From NCBI GenBank assembly GCA_036346395.1, contig CM070594.1, positions 57,521,519-57,585,518 of the forward strand: a stretch of DNA of 64,000 nucleotides, given 5' to 3'. The first letter of the stretch is position 1. Each line of letters opens with the position of its first letter. The DNA comes from Hsuehochloa calcarea (taxonomy: Eukaryota; Streptophyta; Magnoliopsida; Poales; Poaceae). Positions 11,828-24,131 of this stretch are shown here, one piece after another. Under the pieces are notes generated by a model. The model did no database searches, was not told where the DNA came from, and was given only the letters and a program-made list of their open reading frames with translations. Position numbers and translations under genes: made by a program.

Positions 11828-14399
11828 TTATTTATGGAGGAGAGCGGACAGGTGCAAAACATCACTCCAGTGACAAATCATGGTAGACTCACCGAATGAA
11901 CAATTACAAGATACTATGTAAGAAGGACAATAATAAAATGGATGGTTACATTAGCCAGTGATTCTTGGCATATCACTGATCAAGAAAGGCAGAACCAAAT
12001 CTTTTAAGCCCCGTTCGGAACGTAGTAATTGAAAAGGTGTTATGTTCTCTGGATTCCTACGGGAATCGAAAACACAGAGAAACATCAGAAGTGCCGTTTT
12101 AATGTCACACCGGAAAAACACAACGATTCAAGACACAGAGGATAAAACATGAGGTATTACCTCATGTTTATTTTCCTCCAAAAAGGCTTATTCCATAGAA
12201 GTTTCAAAGGAATTATTAGGAATTGTTCCTTTCTTCCAAACAGCTTTGTAGGAATTGGGGTGTCATGTTCGTTTGTTGGATGCGGCCAGTCCGATTCTAT
12301 TTTCCAGTGCTGACTCTGAGAGTGTGGAGTAGTAGCTCTTACGTTGTTTAGCGTGGTCACCCTGAGCAACGTGCCTGAATGAATGTTCAGATGATTTTTG
12401 TCTAATCAAACGTGCCTGAGATATGTTTGTTTAGTCGAAGACCCATGCCTGAAATAATAGCAACCATATAAGTACGTTTACGAAGATGAGAAAACATAAC
12501 TTAAAAAATACACTTTAGAGAACCACCCCTAATTAACTCTTCATAGCACTCAAAGCCCACGGAATCAACCGCTTCAACACAATTCTATCCGGAGGCCATC
12601 CGCAATACAAAGCTTCGATATAGAGAAATCCAACCTTTGTGCTCAATAGAAAAATCACCAAACCAACCACTTCCATCCAGAGATTGTGGCAACAACTTCC
12701 ATCCAGAGATGCGCCGCGACGCATGGCTGCGATGGCGGTGGCTGAAAGGATAGTGATGGGCAGCGACAGCTCAATGGACAGTGATGGGCGGCGACGGCTC
12801 GAAGGGCGATGATGAATCGAGGAGGCAGCTCGAAGGGCGGCGAGGAGTTGAAGCTCAGCAGCACATGGCCGTGACGAATCGACTGGCAGTGATGACCTGA
12901 ACCTCCGCGCGATGGGGGAACGGCTTGATTTCTAGAGATCGCAATGAAGATGCAGCGCAATAAAACGGGATTAGCCAAGCTTTGCTTCTGCTGCCTGAGC
13001 CCGGCGACGATTTTTTGTCGCCTGTGTGCCTTTGATGGGGTTGCATGTGCCAGGGAGATGCTCAAGCTTGCAACCAAACAAACCACATGCAGCTTCCCGG
13101 CGTGCTCCTGGCCGGGCAGATCTCTCCATTTGAGCTGAAATGACATGTGACCAGCTGCGCTCTACAGGTAACGGTGTAACGCTTTCTTCAGAGATTGCAT
13201 GGCAACAATGGCTAAAACATATGCTCCAATGAATAGTGATGTTCTTGCCTTCTAGATTTGGGTAATATTTAGGATTTTGGTAACTGCCCACTAGGCTTGG
13301 TTTATAGGTTGTATAACTTGTAAATACTAAGGTCTGGTTGACGGTCCTGAACTCCTGATGTTTTAGCCCAGGGGCGCAGGCCATAAGTCGGCTAAGGCAG
13401 CGAGCCAGCAAGTAAGAACATTGTACAGTGCATTAATTGCACTTTTGTGCGTTGGTTAGATTTTAAAAAGGAAAAGAGATGTGAGTTAAGTCGAGAGAAA
13501 AAAAAAGGTATTTTTTTTCTTTTTTTGCGAGAAGGGTGAAGTCTAAGATTATGTAATTCAGCGGAAACTTTGTGTGGGCTAGTCGATATATGAAGCTTAC
13601 GTGGTATATGGTCATGAGCCTGAGATCTATCTGTTTATGTTAGGGAAAGATAGTTGTTTTTAGTTAAAAAGCCATAAAAAAAATAACCTGGTGATCAGAG
13701 CAAAAGGACCACTAGGGTGAGCCAGGACCTGGCAATGGCATATATTGTTCCCTGTCTTAGGGCTAGCTAAACCTACACACATACAGTTCTAAAAATAAAA
13801 GTCCCCACACTTCCTCGATACTTTAATATTTTAGGTGAACCAATCAACCAAATAGTAGCAAGCATTTGGGCTTCAAAACTCAAAAGTGTCTTCAGGGCAC
13901 GATAAGCTTTGAAAAAAAATCTCGCAAATCCGTTTCCAGATTCTACAATACTAAACAGAAAAAATATCTTCCCACAAAATTTGTCTACCTTACATGTTCT
14001 TTTCCTTTCGTTCCTCCTCATTTTCAAGGCAACGTATCATTGTTCCCTTCCTCATTTTATTGGTAATATCTGGATAAGGATCCAGGGGTGTTTAGATAAA
14101 AGAGACACCTAGTGAGCATTATTTTCTAAAAATACCAAACTTCTAAGCAGGGAACAATCGGTGCAGGTCATGACCCAATCGGTACTATGGAAAACAACAG
14201 TGTGTTTATTTGTCGATTGCACTACTTACTCACTGATCACCTACGTAACTATCTCTGATTAAGCTAAGTAACTATGCATCTTGTTAACTGCGATACTCGC
14301 TAATATGTGAGTCCTAGTGTCAGGGCTCATTTACACTACACTACTGCTAGCTAGCTACCTACGGGTGGGCCCTACCTGATTAACAACAAATTGAGGGAG
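11828..14399. other. intergenic stretch, no gene recognised; one decayed MITE-like part
   Basis: At 12005-12260 there is sequence beginning GCCCCGTTCGGAACG and with AGGAATT motifs, in the style of decayed grass MITEs, but I could not pair termini or a target duplication. At 12540-13140 the minus strand has an open frame of 163 codons that looks composition-driven and resembles no family I know. The rest (13140-14400) is AT-rich with nothing recognisable. Confidence 0.4.
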
Positions 14400-14419
14400 A
14401 GAGTGAAAGAGGGAACTAC

Positions 14420-15150
14420 TGCTCAAGCTAATTAGAATCGCGATCCTACTCTTAGAGTCTTACGATTCTACGAACTCACGACACCCTGTCGATCCAAATC
14501 GCGCCATGAATCAGAATCAGGTAGAATCGTGGTAGAGTCGCGATCCAAAAAGTAAAACCGCGTAGAGTCGTATAGAATCGCAACGTAGAATCGTGGTAGA
14601 GTAGTTTGGGCAAAAAATTGTATTTTTTGATTTTTTTTTTTTTAGAGGCCAGAGTTTGCTGATATTTTGTTTTAGAGTAAAATTTAATGATATTAATTTC
14701 TGAGAATGAAAGTATAAATAAACAAGGAGAATGCAAAATATTATATCAGTGTGGTAATGCTAGTACAAACAACTATATTATGACATGAGCAATCTTGAGC
14801 TTGATAATGATAAGCTATTTTTATTCATAGAGTATGTATAGCTGCTTTTAAAGAACATACAAGTGTTGAAATTAGATATTGATTTACAAAAGCTATGAAC
14901 ATTTTTCATGTAACTGTAGTAAACTAGTCATGGTCATTGGCTCGTCACCGTAGTTCGTAACTATATTACCCATCATGTCAGTACCATTATACTTTTCTGT
15001 TGTGCGATAAAAAGTACTTTGTCCCTTTTTCGGTTATAAGTAAGTAGTAAACCATATAAGAATCATACAAATTTATAGTGTAGATGTTAAATATGTGTAT
15101 TTTTACAATTCTGTAGAATCACCGATTCTACGATTCGATCCTACCTATGA
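14420..15150. repeat. region bounded by GATTCTACG-type subrepeats, probable decayed transposon
   Basis: The motif TAGAATCG and its reverse CGATTCTA recur on both strands at 14430-14610 (at least seven times) and again at 15110-15145. The AT-rich interior has no coding capacity. Clusters of short inverted motifs at both ends suggest the subterminal repeats of a non-autonomous DNA transposon. I could not define terminal repeats or a target duplication. Confidence 0.35.
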
Positions 15151-15244
15151 TGCATCCTCACACGCAAAGGGAAATACACACATAGAGGACTACAGACGTG
15201 GCCCACTGTCATACACATATACATACACAGAGATACACACACGA

Positions 15245-15283
15245 AGAGAGAGAGAGAGAGAGAGAGGAGGAGGAGGAGGAGGG
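15245..15283 (+). repeat. GA/GGA microsatellite
   Basis: A run of about ten GA units is followed directly by four to five GGA units. It lies in intergenic DNA upstream of GLDC. Confidence 0.9.
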
Positions 15284-15534
15284 AAGCAGAGATCTGAAAC
15301 AGGAGGAGCATGGCGGCGGTAGGGCTAGCTCATCGATGGCAGAGGAACGGTGGTGAGGCGGCTTTGACCCCAAAAATGGGTTGCTCAAGGCTGGAGGGGT
15401 CTAGGGGAGGAGGTGTCGTGGCCTGGGGCGACCCAAGGCGGCGGGCACCAGGCAGAGCAGCGGCCGGCACTTGGGTGGGAGAGGGAGGAAAGTAGGGCGA
15501 GCATGAGCAAGAGAGAGGTGAGGGGAGCATGATC

Positions 15535-16060
15535 GAAACAACATCAAATATGAGACAAAATGATCAATTCCTCCCTTTTTACTGCAGGTGTCATGTGGCA
15601 CTGCACCTAGATATATTTAAAATTTCCCATCAAACTCTCAAGGATTATTAACACTCACTACGTGTCGTGAATCTAGACATGATACCATAAAATTTGTTGG
15701 AACTGTTTATGTGTAAGTTGTCTAAAAATTTATTATTTTTCCGTCACTTGTTCCCACCTTTAGATTTTCATATAACGACACGAAAAAATGTTACAAAAAA
15801 AACAAAAAAAAAATCTAAACTAAACAAGAGTAAATCTATGTGAATCAAACAAATACAAAAACAAAATAGATCTAAAAGTTATAGTAGAATTGTGCTAAAA
15901 TTGTATATCACTTGGTATTATAATTTTAAACTTAGATTGCAGAATTGTAGATGATTCGTATACCAAAAAAAAAAATCCAAACAATTAAAAATTAGCAAAT
16001 CAGACATTTGTTTCCGTCAGCGCCCACGTCACTCTGAAACATCTCCGTGCCCTCAAACTC
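15535..16060. other. AT-rich upstream region of the GLDC gene
   Basis: No open frame or repeat is recognised here. Several A-runs occur (for example 15797-15812 and 15964-15974). The segment would carry the distal promoter of the downstream glycine decarboxylase gene, but no named element can be supported by eye. Confidence 0.35.
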
Positions 16061-16066
16061 ACTCCA

Positions 16067-16143
16067 CAATAAATAGGCAGCTATTCGCCAACGAAGCGAA
16101 AAAAACGCCTCCTTTTATTCTCCAGATGCGCCGATATATATTA
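16067..16143 (+). promoter_or_regulatory. possible core promoter of GLDC (two TATA-like sites)
   Basis: CAATAAATAGG at 16067-16077 and GATATATATTAG near 16132 are both TATA-like and lie 245 and 180 bases before the ATG at 16311. Either would give a short leader containing the TG-repeat at about 16276-16292. Which one is used cannot be told from sequence. Confidence 0.4.
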
Positions 16144-16275
16144 GCCAACCAAATCACTCCCTAACCGAGCACCACAGCCCGCTCTTCTCGGCAGGAGCGG
16201 AGGCCCTCCTGAGTCCTGAGTGCTAGCCCCGGGACTCGCCACTTCCATCCCTGAGTCTCTCTTGTCCTGCGCCTT

Positions 16276-16292
16276 CGTGTGTGTGTGTGTGT
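16276..16292 (+). repeat. TG microsatellite in the GLDC 5' leader
   Basis: About eight TG/GT units lie 20 bases before the GLDC start codon. They are probably transcribed as part of the 5' UTR. Confidence 0.85.
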
Positions 16293-16310
16293 TTCCGCAT
16301 CTCGAATAGG

Positions 16311-19300
16311 ATGGAGCGCACACGCCGCCTCGCCAACCGCGCGCTGCTGCACCGCTTGCTCGCGGCGGCCTCGTCCACCACGTCCCCCTCGCCGTCCCGC
16401 GGACTCTCGACCCTGGCACCGAGGTCGCGCCCCCGCGCGCGGCCGGCTCACCAGCACACGCCGGGGCGGCCGGTGTCGGCGTCGGCGCTGCAGCCGACCG
16501 ACACCTTCCCGCGGAGGCACAACTCCGCCACGCACTCCGAGCAGGCAGCGATGGCGTCGGCCTGCGGGTTCGACACCCTCGGCGCGCTCATCGACGCCAC
16601 CGTCCCGGCCGCCATCCGCGCGCCGCCGATGCAGTTCTCCGGTAAGTTCGACGAAGGCTTCACGGAGTCCCAGATGATTGACCACATGCAGCGCCTCGCC
16701 GCGATGAACAAGGCCTACAAATCCTTCATCGGGATGGGGTACTACAACACCCACGTCCCGGCGGTCATACTGCGCAACCTCATGGAGAACCCCGCCTGGT
16801 ACACGCAGTACACGCCGTACCAGGCGGAGATCGCGCAGGGCCGTCTCGAGTCGTTGCTCAACTACCAGACCATGGTCGCCGACCTCACCGGCCTGCCCAT
16901 GTCCAACGCCCGCTGCTTGACGAGGCCACCGCCGCCGCCGAGGCCATGGCCATGTGCAACGGTATCCTCAAGTCCAAGAAGAAGACCTTCCTCATCGCCT
17001 CCAACTGCCACCCCCAGACCATCGATGTCTGCCAGACGCGAGCCGCCGGGTTCGACCTCAACGTCGTCGTCGCAGACGCCAAGGACTTCGACTACAGCAG
17101 CGGGGACGTCTGCGGCGTGCTCGTGCAGTACCCCGGCACGGAGGGGGAGGTGCTGGACTACGCGGAGTTCGTCAAGGACGCGCACGGGCACGGTGTCAAG
17201 GTTGTGATGGCCACCGACCTGCTCGCGCTCACCACGCTGCGGCCACCCGGCGAGATCGGCGCCGACATCGCCGTTGGCTCCGCCCAACGGTTCGGAGTGC
17301 CCATGGGGTACGGCGGCCCGCACGCCGCGTTCCTCGCCACGTCGCAGGAGTACAAGCGGCTGATGCCCGGCCGGATCATCGGGGTGAGCGTCGACTCCAG
17401 CGGCAAGCCAGCGCTCCGCATGGCGATGCAGACCAGGGAGCAGCACATCCGCCGCGACAAGGCCACCAGCAACATCTGCACCGCCCAGGTACACACGCAC
17501 TTCTCCCGCCCACCAAATTTCCTGACAGCGATAGAGGCGATAAGAAATGTGTGACTAGTGACCAAACACTTGTCAAGGAGTAGTGATAAAGATACTTGTG
17601 GTTTATACTTTACAGGCCTTGCTCGCCAACATGGCAGCGATGTATGCTGTCTACCATGGTCCCGAGGGGTTGAAGGCAATCGCTGACCGTGTCCATGGCC
17701 TGGCTGGTACCTTTGCCCATGGATTGAAGAAGCTCGGGACAGTGACGGTGCAGGAGCTGCCGTTCTTTGACACGGTCAAGGTCAAGTGCGCCGATGCGAA
17801 CGCGATTGCTCAGGAGGCTTGCAAAAACGAGATGAACCTTCGCGTTGTTGACGCAAACACGGTTCGCTTTCTGTTGATGTTTCTGTTCCATTGCACCTGA
17901 GTTAGTCGATTTTGTTGATTGCTGAGCACTAATTTCGAGTTGTGATGCTGTAGGTAACCGTTGCCTTTGATGAGACCACCACCCTGGAGGATGTTGACAG
18001 GCTGTTCAAGGTGTTCTCTGGTGGCAAGCCAGTAAGTGGTCATGCAATCAATGCAAAATCTGCGTGCCAGATGTGAAATTAGATCATAATATTAAATGGT
18101 GTGCCATCGCAAACACTTACAGGTGAACTTCACAGCTGAATCACTCGCACCAGAGGTCTCAAGCTCAATTCCTAGCAGCCTTGTGCGCGAGAGCCCCTAC
18201 CTAACGCACCCAATCTTTAACATGTATGTGTGGTGTCAAAAGCTTGCATCTTTGCTTCACTAGTTCGTCAGAATGTTTAAAATAAACTGAAGTGAATGTT
18301 GTGGGCATGCAGGTACCACACAGAGCATGAGCTTCTCCGTTACCTGCATAAGTTGCAATCCAAGGATCTCTCACTGTGCCACAGCATGATCCCTCTTGGT
18401 TCATGCACCATGAAACTAAATGCTACTGTGGAGATGATGCCTGTCACCTATCCCAACTTTGCGAACATGCACCCGTTTGCCCCTACCGACCAGGCTGCAG
18501 GCTATCATGTAAGAACCATTCAGCATTTATGTAGTTTCTAATGGAAAATTATTCATAACAGGAATTTCTAGATGATCTGAAATGACACTTTTTGGGACGA
18601 AGGAAATGTTTGACGACTTGGGCGACCTGTTGTGCAAGATCACTGGTTTTGATTCTTTCTCTTTGCAACCAAATGCTGGTGCTTCAGGCGAGTACGCTGG
18701 ATTGATGGTTATCCGTGCTTACCACAGGGTATGCCATGATAAATACGCCGTCCTAGATCATTTGTTTGTTTACCATCCTTTGTTTACAAACCTTGTGAAA
18801 AAATGCAGTCAAGAGGAGACCACCACCGCAATGTCTGCATCATTCCTGTCTCAGCACACGGTACAAATCCTGCAAGTGCTGCTATGTGTGGAATGAAGAT
18901 TGTTGCTGTTGGAACTGATTCCAAAGGTAACATTAACATTGAGGAGTTGAGGAAAGCTGCCGAAGCAAACAAGGACAACTTGGCTGCTCTGATGGTACTG
19001 TATAATATGAGAATTATCATGGCTTACGATAATAATGTCACCACACTTCACTCTTTCTGCTCAACCGTTCATTGCTAAAATTTGATTTAGTGTTCTGATG
19101 CTATACTATTGCTGCATGGCCTTCAAGCTATATTTAGTGTGATTATGCAAATTAGGAGACTCTTGCTGTCTTACTACTGCTTCTAATATATTTTATGAGA
19201 GAAAATAGACAGATGTTTCATAGTACTTCCCTCTAATGGTACTTGGCACTTGATATAAATAATACTCCACCCGGTCAAAAAAAGGGACATTTTTTATTTT

Positions 19301-22300
19301 CCAAAGTCAACATGACGCCATTTTGACCGCTGTATATTATTATGATATATTCAAAAAAAGTTACAAAAGTGTAGTGTCATGAAAGTGTGTGTAATGACAA
19401 ATTCACTAGTATTATTTTCATATTTCAAAACCATACATTTTAGACAATATTTTTTTTTTGTCAAAATTGTTACGTTTGATTGCGCATATTTTAGGGTGCT
19501 TCTAATATATTTTATGAGAGAAAGCAGACGATTGCTTCATAATACTTCCTCTAATGGTACTTGCACTTGACATAAATAATACTGCATCCAGTCACAAAAG
19601 TGAAGTTTTTTATTTTTGACAGTACATATTCTAGGGTGCTTCTAATATATTTTATGAGAGAAAACAAACAGCTGCTTCATAGTACTTCCTCTAATGGTAC
19701 TTGCACTTGACATAAATAATATTCCCTTTAGTTACAAAAAAAGTGACGTTTTTTACTTTTTAAAATCAACATGATGCCACTTCGACCACTGTATATTATT
19801 ATAATATATTCTAAAAAAGTTACAAAAGTGTAATATTATGAAAGTACGTGTAATAACAAATTTACTAGTATCATTTTTATATTTAGAAACTCATACATTT
19901 TAAACAATATTTTGATCAAAATTGTTACGTTCGACTGCATGCATTCTAAGGTAATTAAATGCTATTCTAAGGTAATTAAATGCTATGTGTACTATTTTGT
20001 GACCGAAGGGAGTAGAAACATCGGCGCTGTTATCTTTTCGCCTCACGTGAGCGCTACAACCTCAACACGAAAAGGAGCAGTGGGGCCTATTGATTGAACT
20101 GGCTCTGTGGTCACGTGAGATAGAAGGGCCGTAGGTGAATCTTAATCAAAACATCGTGTGAAGCAATTCCCGTAGAAACATATGTCCAATTTGCTTTGGT
20201 TTATCTACTGCCACACGAAAGCTAGAGATGATTGATGAATAAGAGTAAATAAAACCGAAACATGGAAATTTAGAGTTCACTCAGGACAAAAGTTGATTTT
20301 TTTATTATTAAAGAATGCCTGAAATATTTTTTGCCTTCTGCGAATAACAGGATGTTGCATGATTGCCTTATCATTCAGGTTACCTATCCTTCAACCCATG
20401 GAGTCTATGAAGAAGGCATTGATGAGATATGCAGGATCATTCATGAGAATGGCGGGCAGGTCTATATGGATGGGGCTAACATGAATGCTCAGGTTAGTTC
20501 TTTGCAGTTTGTTATGTCATCTTGTTTACTTTGTTCTTTCTGCAAAGTGCTCTGTTCAAGTGTTTTAATGGATTGGAACACATTTAGGTTGGTCTACAGA
20601 TCGTACAGATGGCTTTCCAACATGATGATGAGTTTTATTGTTAAAAAAATTAATTGTGAAATAAGAATTCTATTAAATTTGTTTATGAAACAAGTCTACA
20701 TGAATTAAGCTCTAACAAACACATTAGTAACCACCTTTCATTTGTTTGTTACTCCTTTTGAAGAACGGTAATGAAATGATGCCTATCCAATTATGAACTA
20801 AAAATATGACTCCAAGTTCAACTGAACCTTGTTGAGAGCTTACGATATGGTATTTCAGATATCTTATGCTATAGGGCAAAACGTTCAATACACTGGAAAT
20901 TCCCTGAACTTACAAAAGTCGTCTCTTTACAGGTTGGATTGACAAGCCCTGGTTTTATCGGAGCAGATGTTTGCCACCTTAACCTTCACAAGACATTTTG
21001 CATTCCACATGGTGGTGGTGGTCCTGGCATGGGTCCTATTGGTGTTAAGAAGCACTTGGCACCATTTTTACCATGTCATCCAGTGGTAGGTGTCCTGAAT
21101 TCTTCATGCTGTCAATCTAAACAAAATTATCTTATTCAGATCTCAGGCATTTCAGATAAGTGATAACACCCAATGTCCAAAACTTACCTTGTAATAATAG
21201 ACAAGATTGATATAATAAAGAATGTCACCTCGTGTTCTGCCATTTTGCGAGCCTAAAATTTTTCCATCTTTACTTATACACAACATGTGTAATCAACTGA
21301 ACTTCCACGAAGGGTCTTTTGAGATGTATTAGAATCACGATTTGGATGATTTTGTACGGTTTACATTTCTCTATGTTACCATCCTGTTTGGAAACTAGTA
21401 TCATTGTTACCCTAACTTTATTACACAACTCAAGAACTACTATTCTACTCCTGCCAATGTATTCTTTTCTGGCTTTTTTGGATGCCACATTGGCTCGAGT
21501 GGGTATGATAATGGGGTGACTGGTTCGAGGGATCACCTCATATTAGGATGGATTGGTCTATCATGAGATCATCCTATAAATTTGGGTGGATGTCAATGTC
21601 ATCATCCCTCATTTTGTAGTAGACTTGTGTTTATAAGGGATGAGGTAGTGATGGACCAACTCATTCCATTCCTCAAACCAAATAAGTGAGTTAGGATCGG
21701 ATGGTCAATTCACCATCCCATCCTTCAAACCAAACACCCCATAAGTGGTAACTTATTTTCATTTCCTTATTCACCTATAACAGAAAGAGTTGCCTGCGTT
21801 TTATTTCATAATTTTTGCATGACATATGTCGTTTCGTTCAAAAACAAATGCAACTACACTATCAGACTAATTCTGTAATTATTAGGTCCCCACCGGTGGC
21901 TTTCTCTCCTGAGAAAACCGACCCTCTTGGTACCATTTCTGCTGCTCCATGGGGATCTGCTTTGATTTTGCCAATTTCCTACACATACATAGCCATGATG
22001 GGCTCTAAGGGACTCACTGATGCTTCAAAGATCGCAATCTTGAATGCAAACTACATGGCAAAGCGTCTAGAGGTACTTTATGTTATTCATGATCATATAG
22101 ACATATACCCTTCACTACATTTATTATTTATGTTTAAATTAGTTTTCTAAGTTTTACTTTGCAATGATTTTTGCAGAAACACTACCCAGTTCTTTTCCGT
22201 GGAGTAAATGGAACTGTTGCCCACGAATTCATCATTGATTTAAGAGGGTTTAAGGTACTTATCCGAATCATATTAACAACTGAACCTTGTGTTTATGCAT

Positions 22301-23219
22301 CTCAATTCTCTAACTGGATGGTGGAATTATTTACAGGCAACTGCTGGTATAGAGCCAGAGGATGTCGCAAAGCGCTTGATGGACTACGGATTCCATGGAC
22401 CAACTATGTCATGGCCTGTGCCAGGCACACTTATGATTGAACCCACTGAAAGTGAAAGCAAGGTAAGCATATTGCTTTAAATCTATTGGTTGCCATTGTA
22501 CAAACTGTTGGCTTTTATATCAGCTAAATGTCACATCATTTGTCTTGCAGGCCGAACTAGACAGGTTCTGTGATGCTCTTATCTCCATCAGGGAAGAAAT
22601 TGCAGCGATAGAAAATGGCAAAGCAGATGTGCACAACAATGTCCTGAAGGTATATATACTACTACTTGTTTCAGTTAAATGATTATAGTCTTACCATATC
22701 AATCCATAATCTCTCTAAGAGGTTGGTAGGTCCTGTTAAATCCTAGTCCCTTCCTTTTATGCTGTGTGCAACTTTGGAAGAAGTAAAAAATAGTTCAAAG
22801 CACTAAGGAAAATCTATACGTTAGCACGGTGAAGACTCCCAAACATGAGATGGTTATTCACCTCCCTTGCATCAGCAGGGAAGTTGACATGTGCTTTCTG
22901 TTTTGTTATGTAGGGCGCTCCTCACCCACCCCAACTCCTGATGAGTGACGCATGGACTAAGCCGTACTCCAGGGTAGTATGCTGCGTTCCCTGCAGCATG
23001 GCTTCGTGGTGCCAAGTTCTGGCCAACAACATGTACTAAAACTTTGCTGTCTCCAAAGTTTTCTCGTTGCTAAGTAATATGACATATAAGTTAACCTCTG
23101 CTGCTCTGTTTGTGCTCTTACTAGGTCGTGTGGACAATGTGTACGGGGATCGCAACCTCATCTGTACTCTGCAGCAGGCGTCCCAAATGGCAGAAGAAGC
23201 TGCAGCTGCTACTGCATGA
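16311..23219 (+). CDS. GLDC: glycine decarboxylase P-protein (glycine dehydrogenase), mitochondrial; 15 exons, frame broken by three small indels
   Basis: PLP-dependent P-protein of the mitochondrial glycine cleavage system; it decarboxylates glycine and passes the aminomethyl group to H-protein lipoamide in photorespiration. Exons: 16311-17488, 17616-17861, 17954-18031, 18123-18223, 18313-18508, 18603-18728, 18809-18994, 20379-20492, 20933-21085, 21886-22072, 22177-22254, 22337-22462, 22551-22649, 22914-23032, 23125-23219. All introns have GT and AG ends. The start MERTRRLANRALLHRLLAA is an Arg/Ala-rich mitochondrial presequence. The PLP site HLNLHKTFCIPHGGGGPG is in exon 9 (Lys codon 20990-20992). 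Total coding length is 3082 bases; correcting one lost base near 16910, two lost near 21905 and one gained near 22975 gives 3084 bases (1027 residues), normal for plant P-proteins. Away from these three sites the protein is fully conserved, so I annotate it as a real gene with likely sequence errors. A recent pseudogene is the alternative. Confidence 0.93.
19179..20013 (+). repeat. Stowaway-like MITE material, partly tandemly duplicated, in GLDC intron 7
   Basis: Intron 7 (18995-20378) is by far the longest because of this insertion. The right end reads GTGACCGAAGGGAGTA, and CTCCACCCGGTCA is at 19265; together they resemble the Stowaway/Mariner MITE terminus CTCCCTCCGTCCC. A segment beginning GCTTCTAATATATTTTATG occurs three times (19179, 19498, 19639), each followed by CTCTAATGGTACTTG. 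A second block starting TGTATATTATTATGATATA occurs at 19331 and about 19790. The element has therefore been duplicated in place. Confidence 0.65.
21512..21741. mobile_element. Tourist-like (PIF/Harbinger) MITE in GLDC intron 9
   Basis: This is a 230-bp element with inverted termini TGGGGTGACTGGTTCGAGGG at the left and CTTCAAACCAAACACCCCA at the right. It is flanked by a 3-bp TAA duplication (21509-21511 and 21742-21744). TAA/TTA target sites with short inverted repeats are the hallmark of Tourist MITEs. It lies in the 800-bp intron between exons 9 and 10 and does not touch the splice sites. Confidence 0.8.
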
Positions 23220-24131
23220 TCGTCTAATAATCATGATCCCAGTGTGTAAAACAGCATCAAGAAGTTATAATGCTTCCTATAGGAGGGAAGCATGCTCTCT
23301 TCTCAATCTTCTGACCTGTATATAGCTCATGACAGCTCCAGATTCTCCTCAGCTGCCACCTTCTCCTGTAATTATGTACTCCACTGCTTCTCCATTCCCA
23401 TATAAAGGTGAAGTTAGCTTTATTGACTAGCCGTGCTACTCTTTTCTGAATACAGGGAAAAAATAAAATAAGATCTGTTTTGTGTCCTAGCCATATAAAA
23501 AATGGAAAAGAAACGAAGGTTTTAGCTTGTGCAATCTATATATCTACGAACAACTTGTGGTATGCAAGGTACCTCCTTCGTTTTAGAGGTATAGAAAATC
23601 CCACAATAATCCTTAAACCCAAAAAAAATCCTAGAAATTATCTAATTAACCGAGAGAGGAAAGAGAAGATTTGTACCACTTGTTTCGGTGGAGCTGAATT
23701 ATAACAATACATATTAATCATATATAGCTATTTTTCATAGGCATTAAAGATATAACAAAAATAATATGTTGCAATATCTATCAGCGCAACTGCACGGGAA
23801 ATTCCGTTAGTTAACCATGACAATATTGTTACTATTGAGAATAGTTGTCCTCGATAGAAAGCTCGAGATGAATAATGGCATTTGTTGAGGTTGCTCTATT
23901 AACATGGTGATCACTAGGCCTGTGGTGTGGACCTTGCACTCAAACTTGGCCGTAATCCCCCACCCCACCCCACCCCACCCCACCCCATCAAATTGATTTA
24001 TTGGCTTTTATACTATATTGAGTTTTATGTACCGATCGATTCAATCAAAAGATTATGTTGTTAACTAAACATGTGTAATATACTTCAACAATCTTGCATA
24101 AGACGACCAATACTTATAAAACATACAAATA
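23220..24131. other. GLDC 3' UTR and downstream spacer
   Basis: The stretch after the stop at 23217-23219 includes possible polyadenylation signals (ATATAAAGG at 23401 and AAATAAAATAAG at 23460). A pentanucleotide run (CCACC/CCCCA, about six units) sits at 23957-23987. Nothing else is recognised up to the LTR at 24132. Confidence 0.5.
23957..23987 (+). repeat. CCCCA pentanucleotide microsatellite
   Basis: About six tandem CCCCA units. Confidence 0.9.

Noticed and set aside
12655..13146. Minus-strand open frame of 163 codons
   Set aside because: No recognisable domain, codon use like the surrounding DNA, and overlapping frames on both strands. Likely chance.
15310..15495. Small plus-strand frame starting MAAVGLAHRW
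   Set aside because: Starts in a GGA microsatellite region, only 61 codons, no family resemblance and no splice continuation seen.
16311..23219. Annotating GLDC outright as a pseudogene
   Set aside because: Only three tiny indels against perfect splice sites and full conservation, and the same kind of error appears in both other host genes. Sequence error is the simpler explanation, so it is kept as a CDS with the problem stated.
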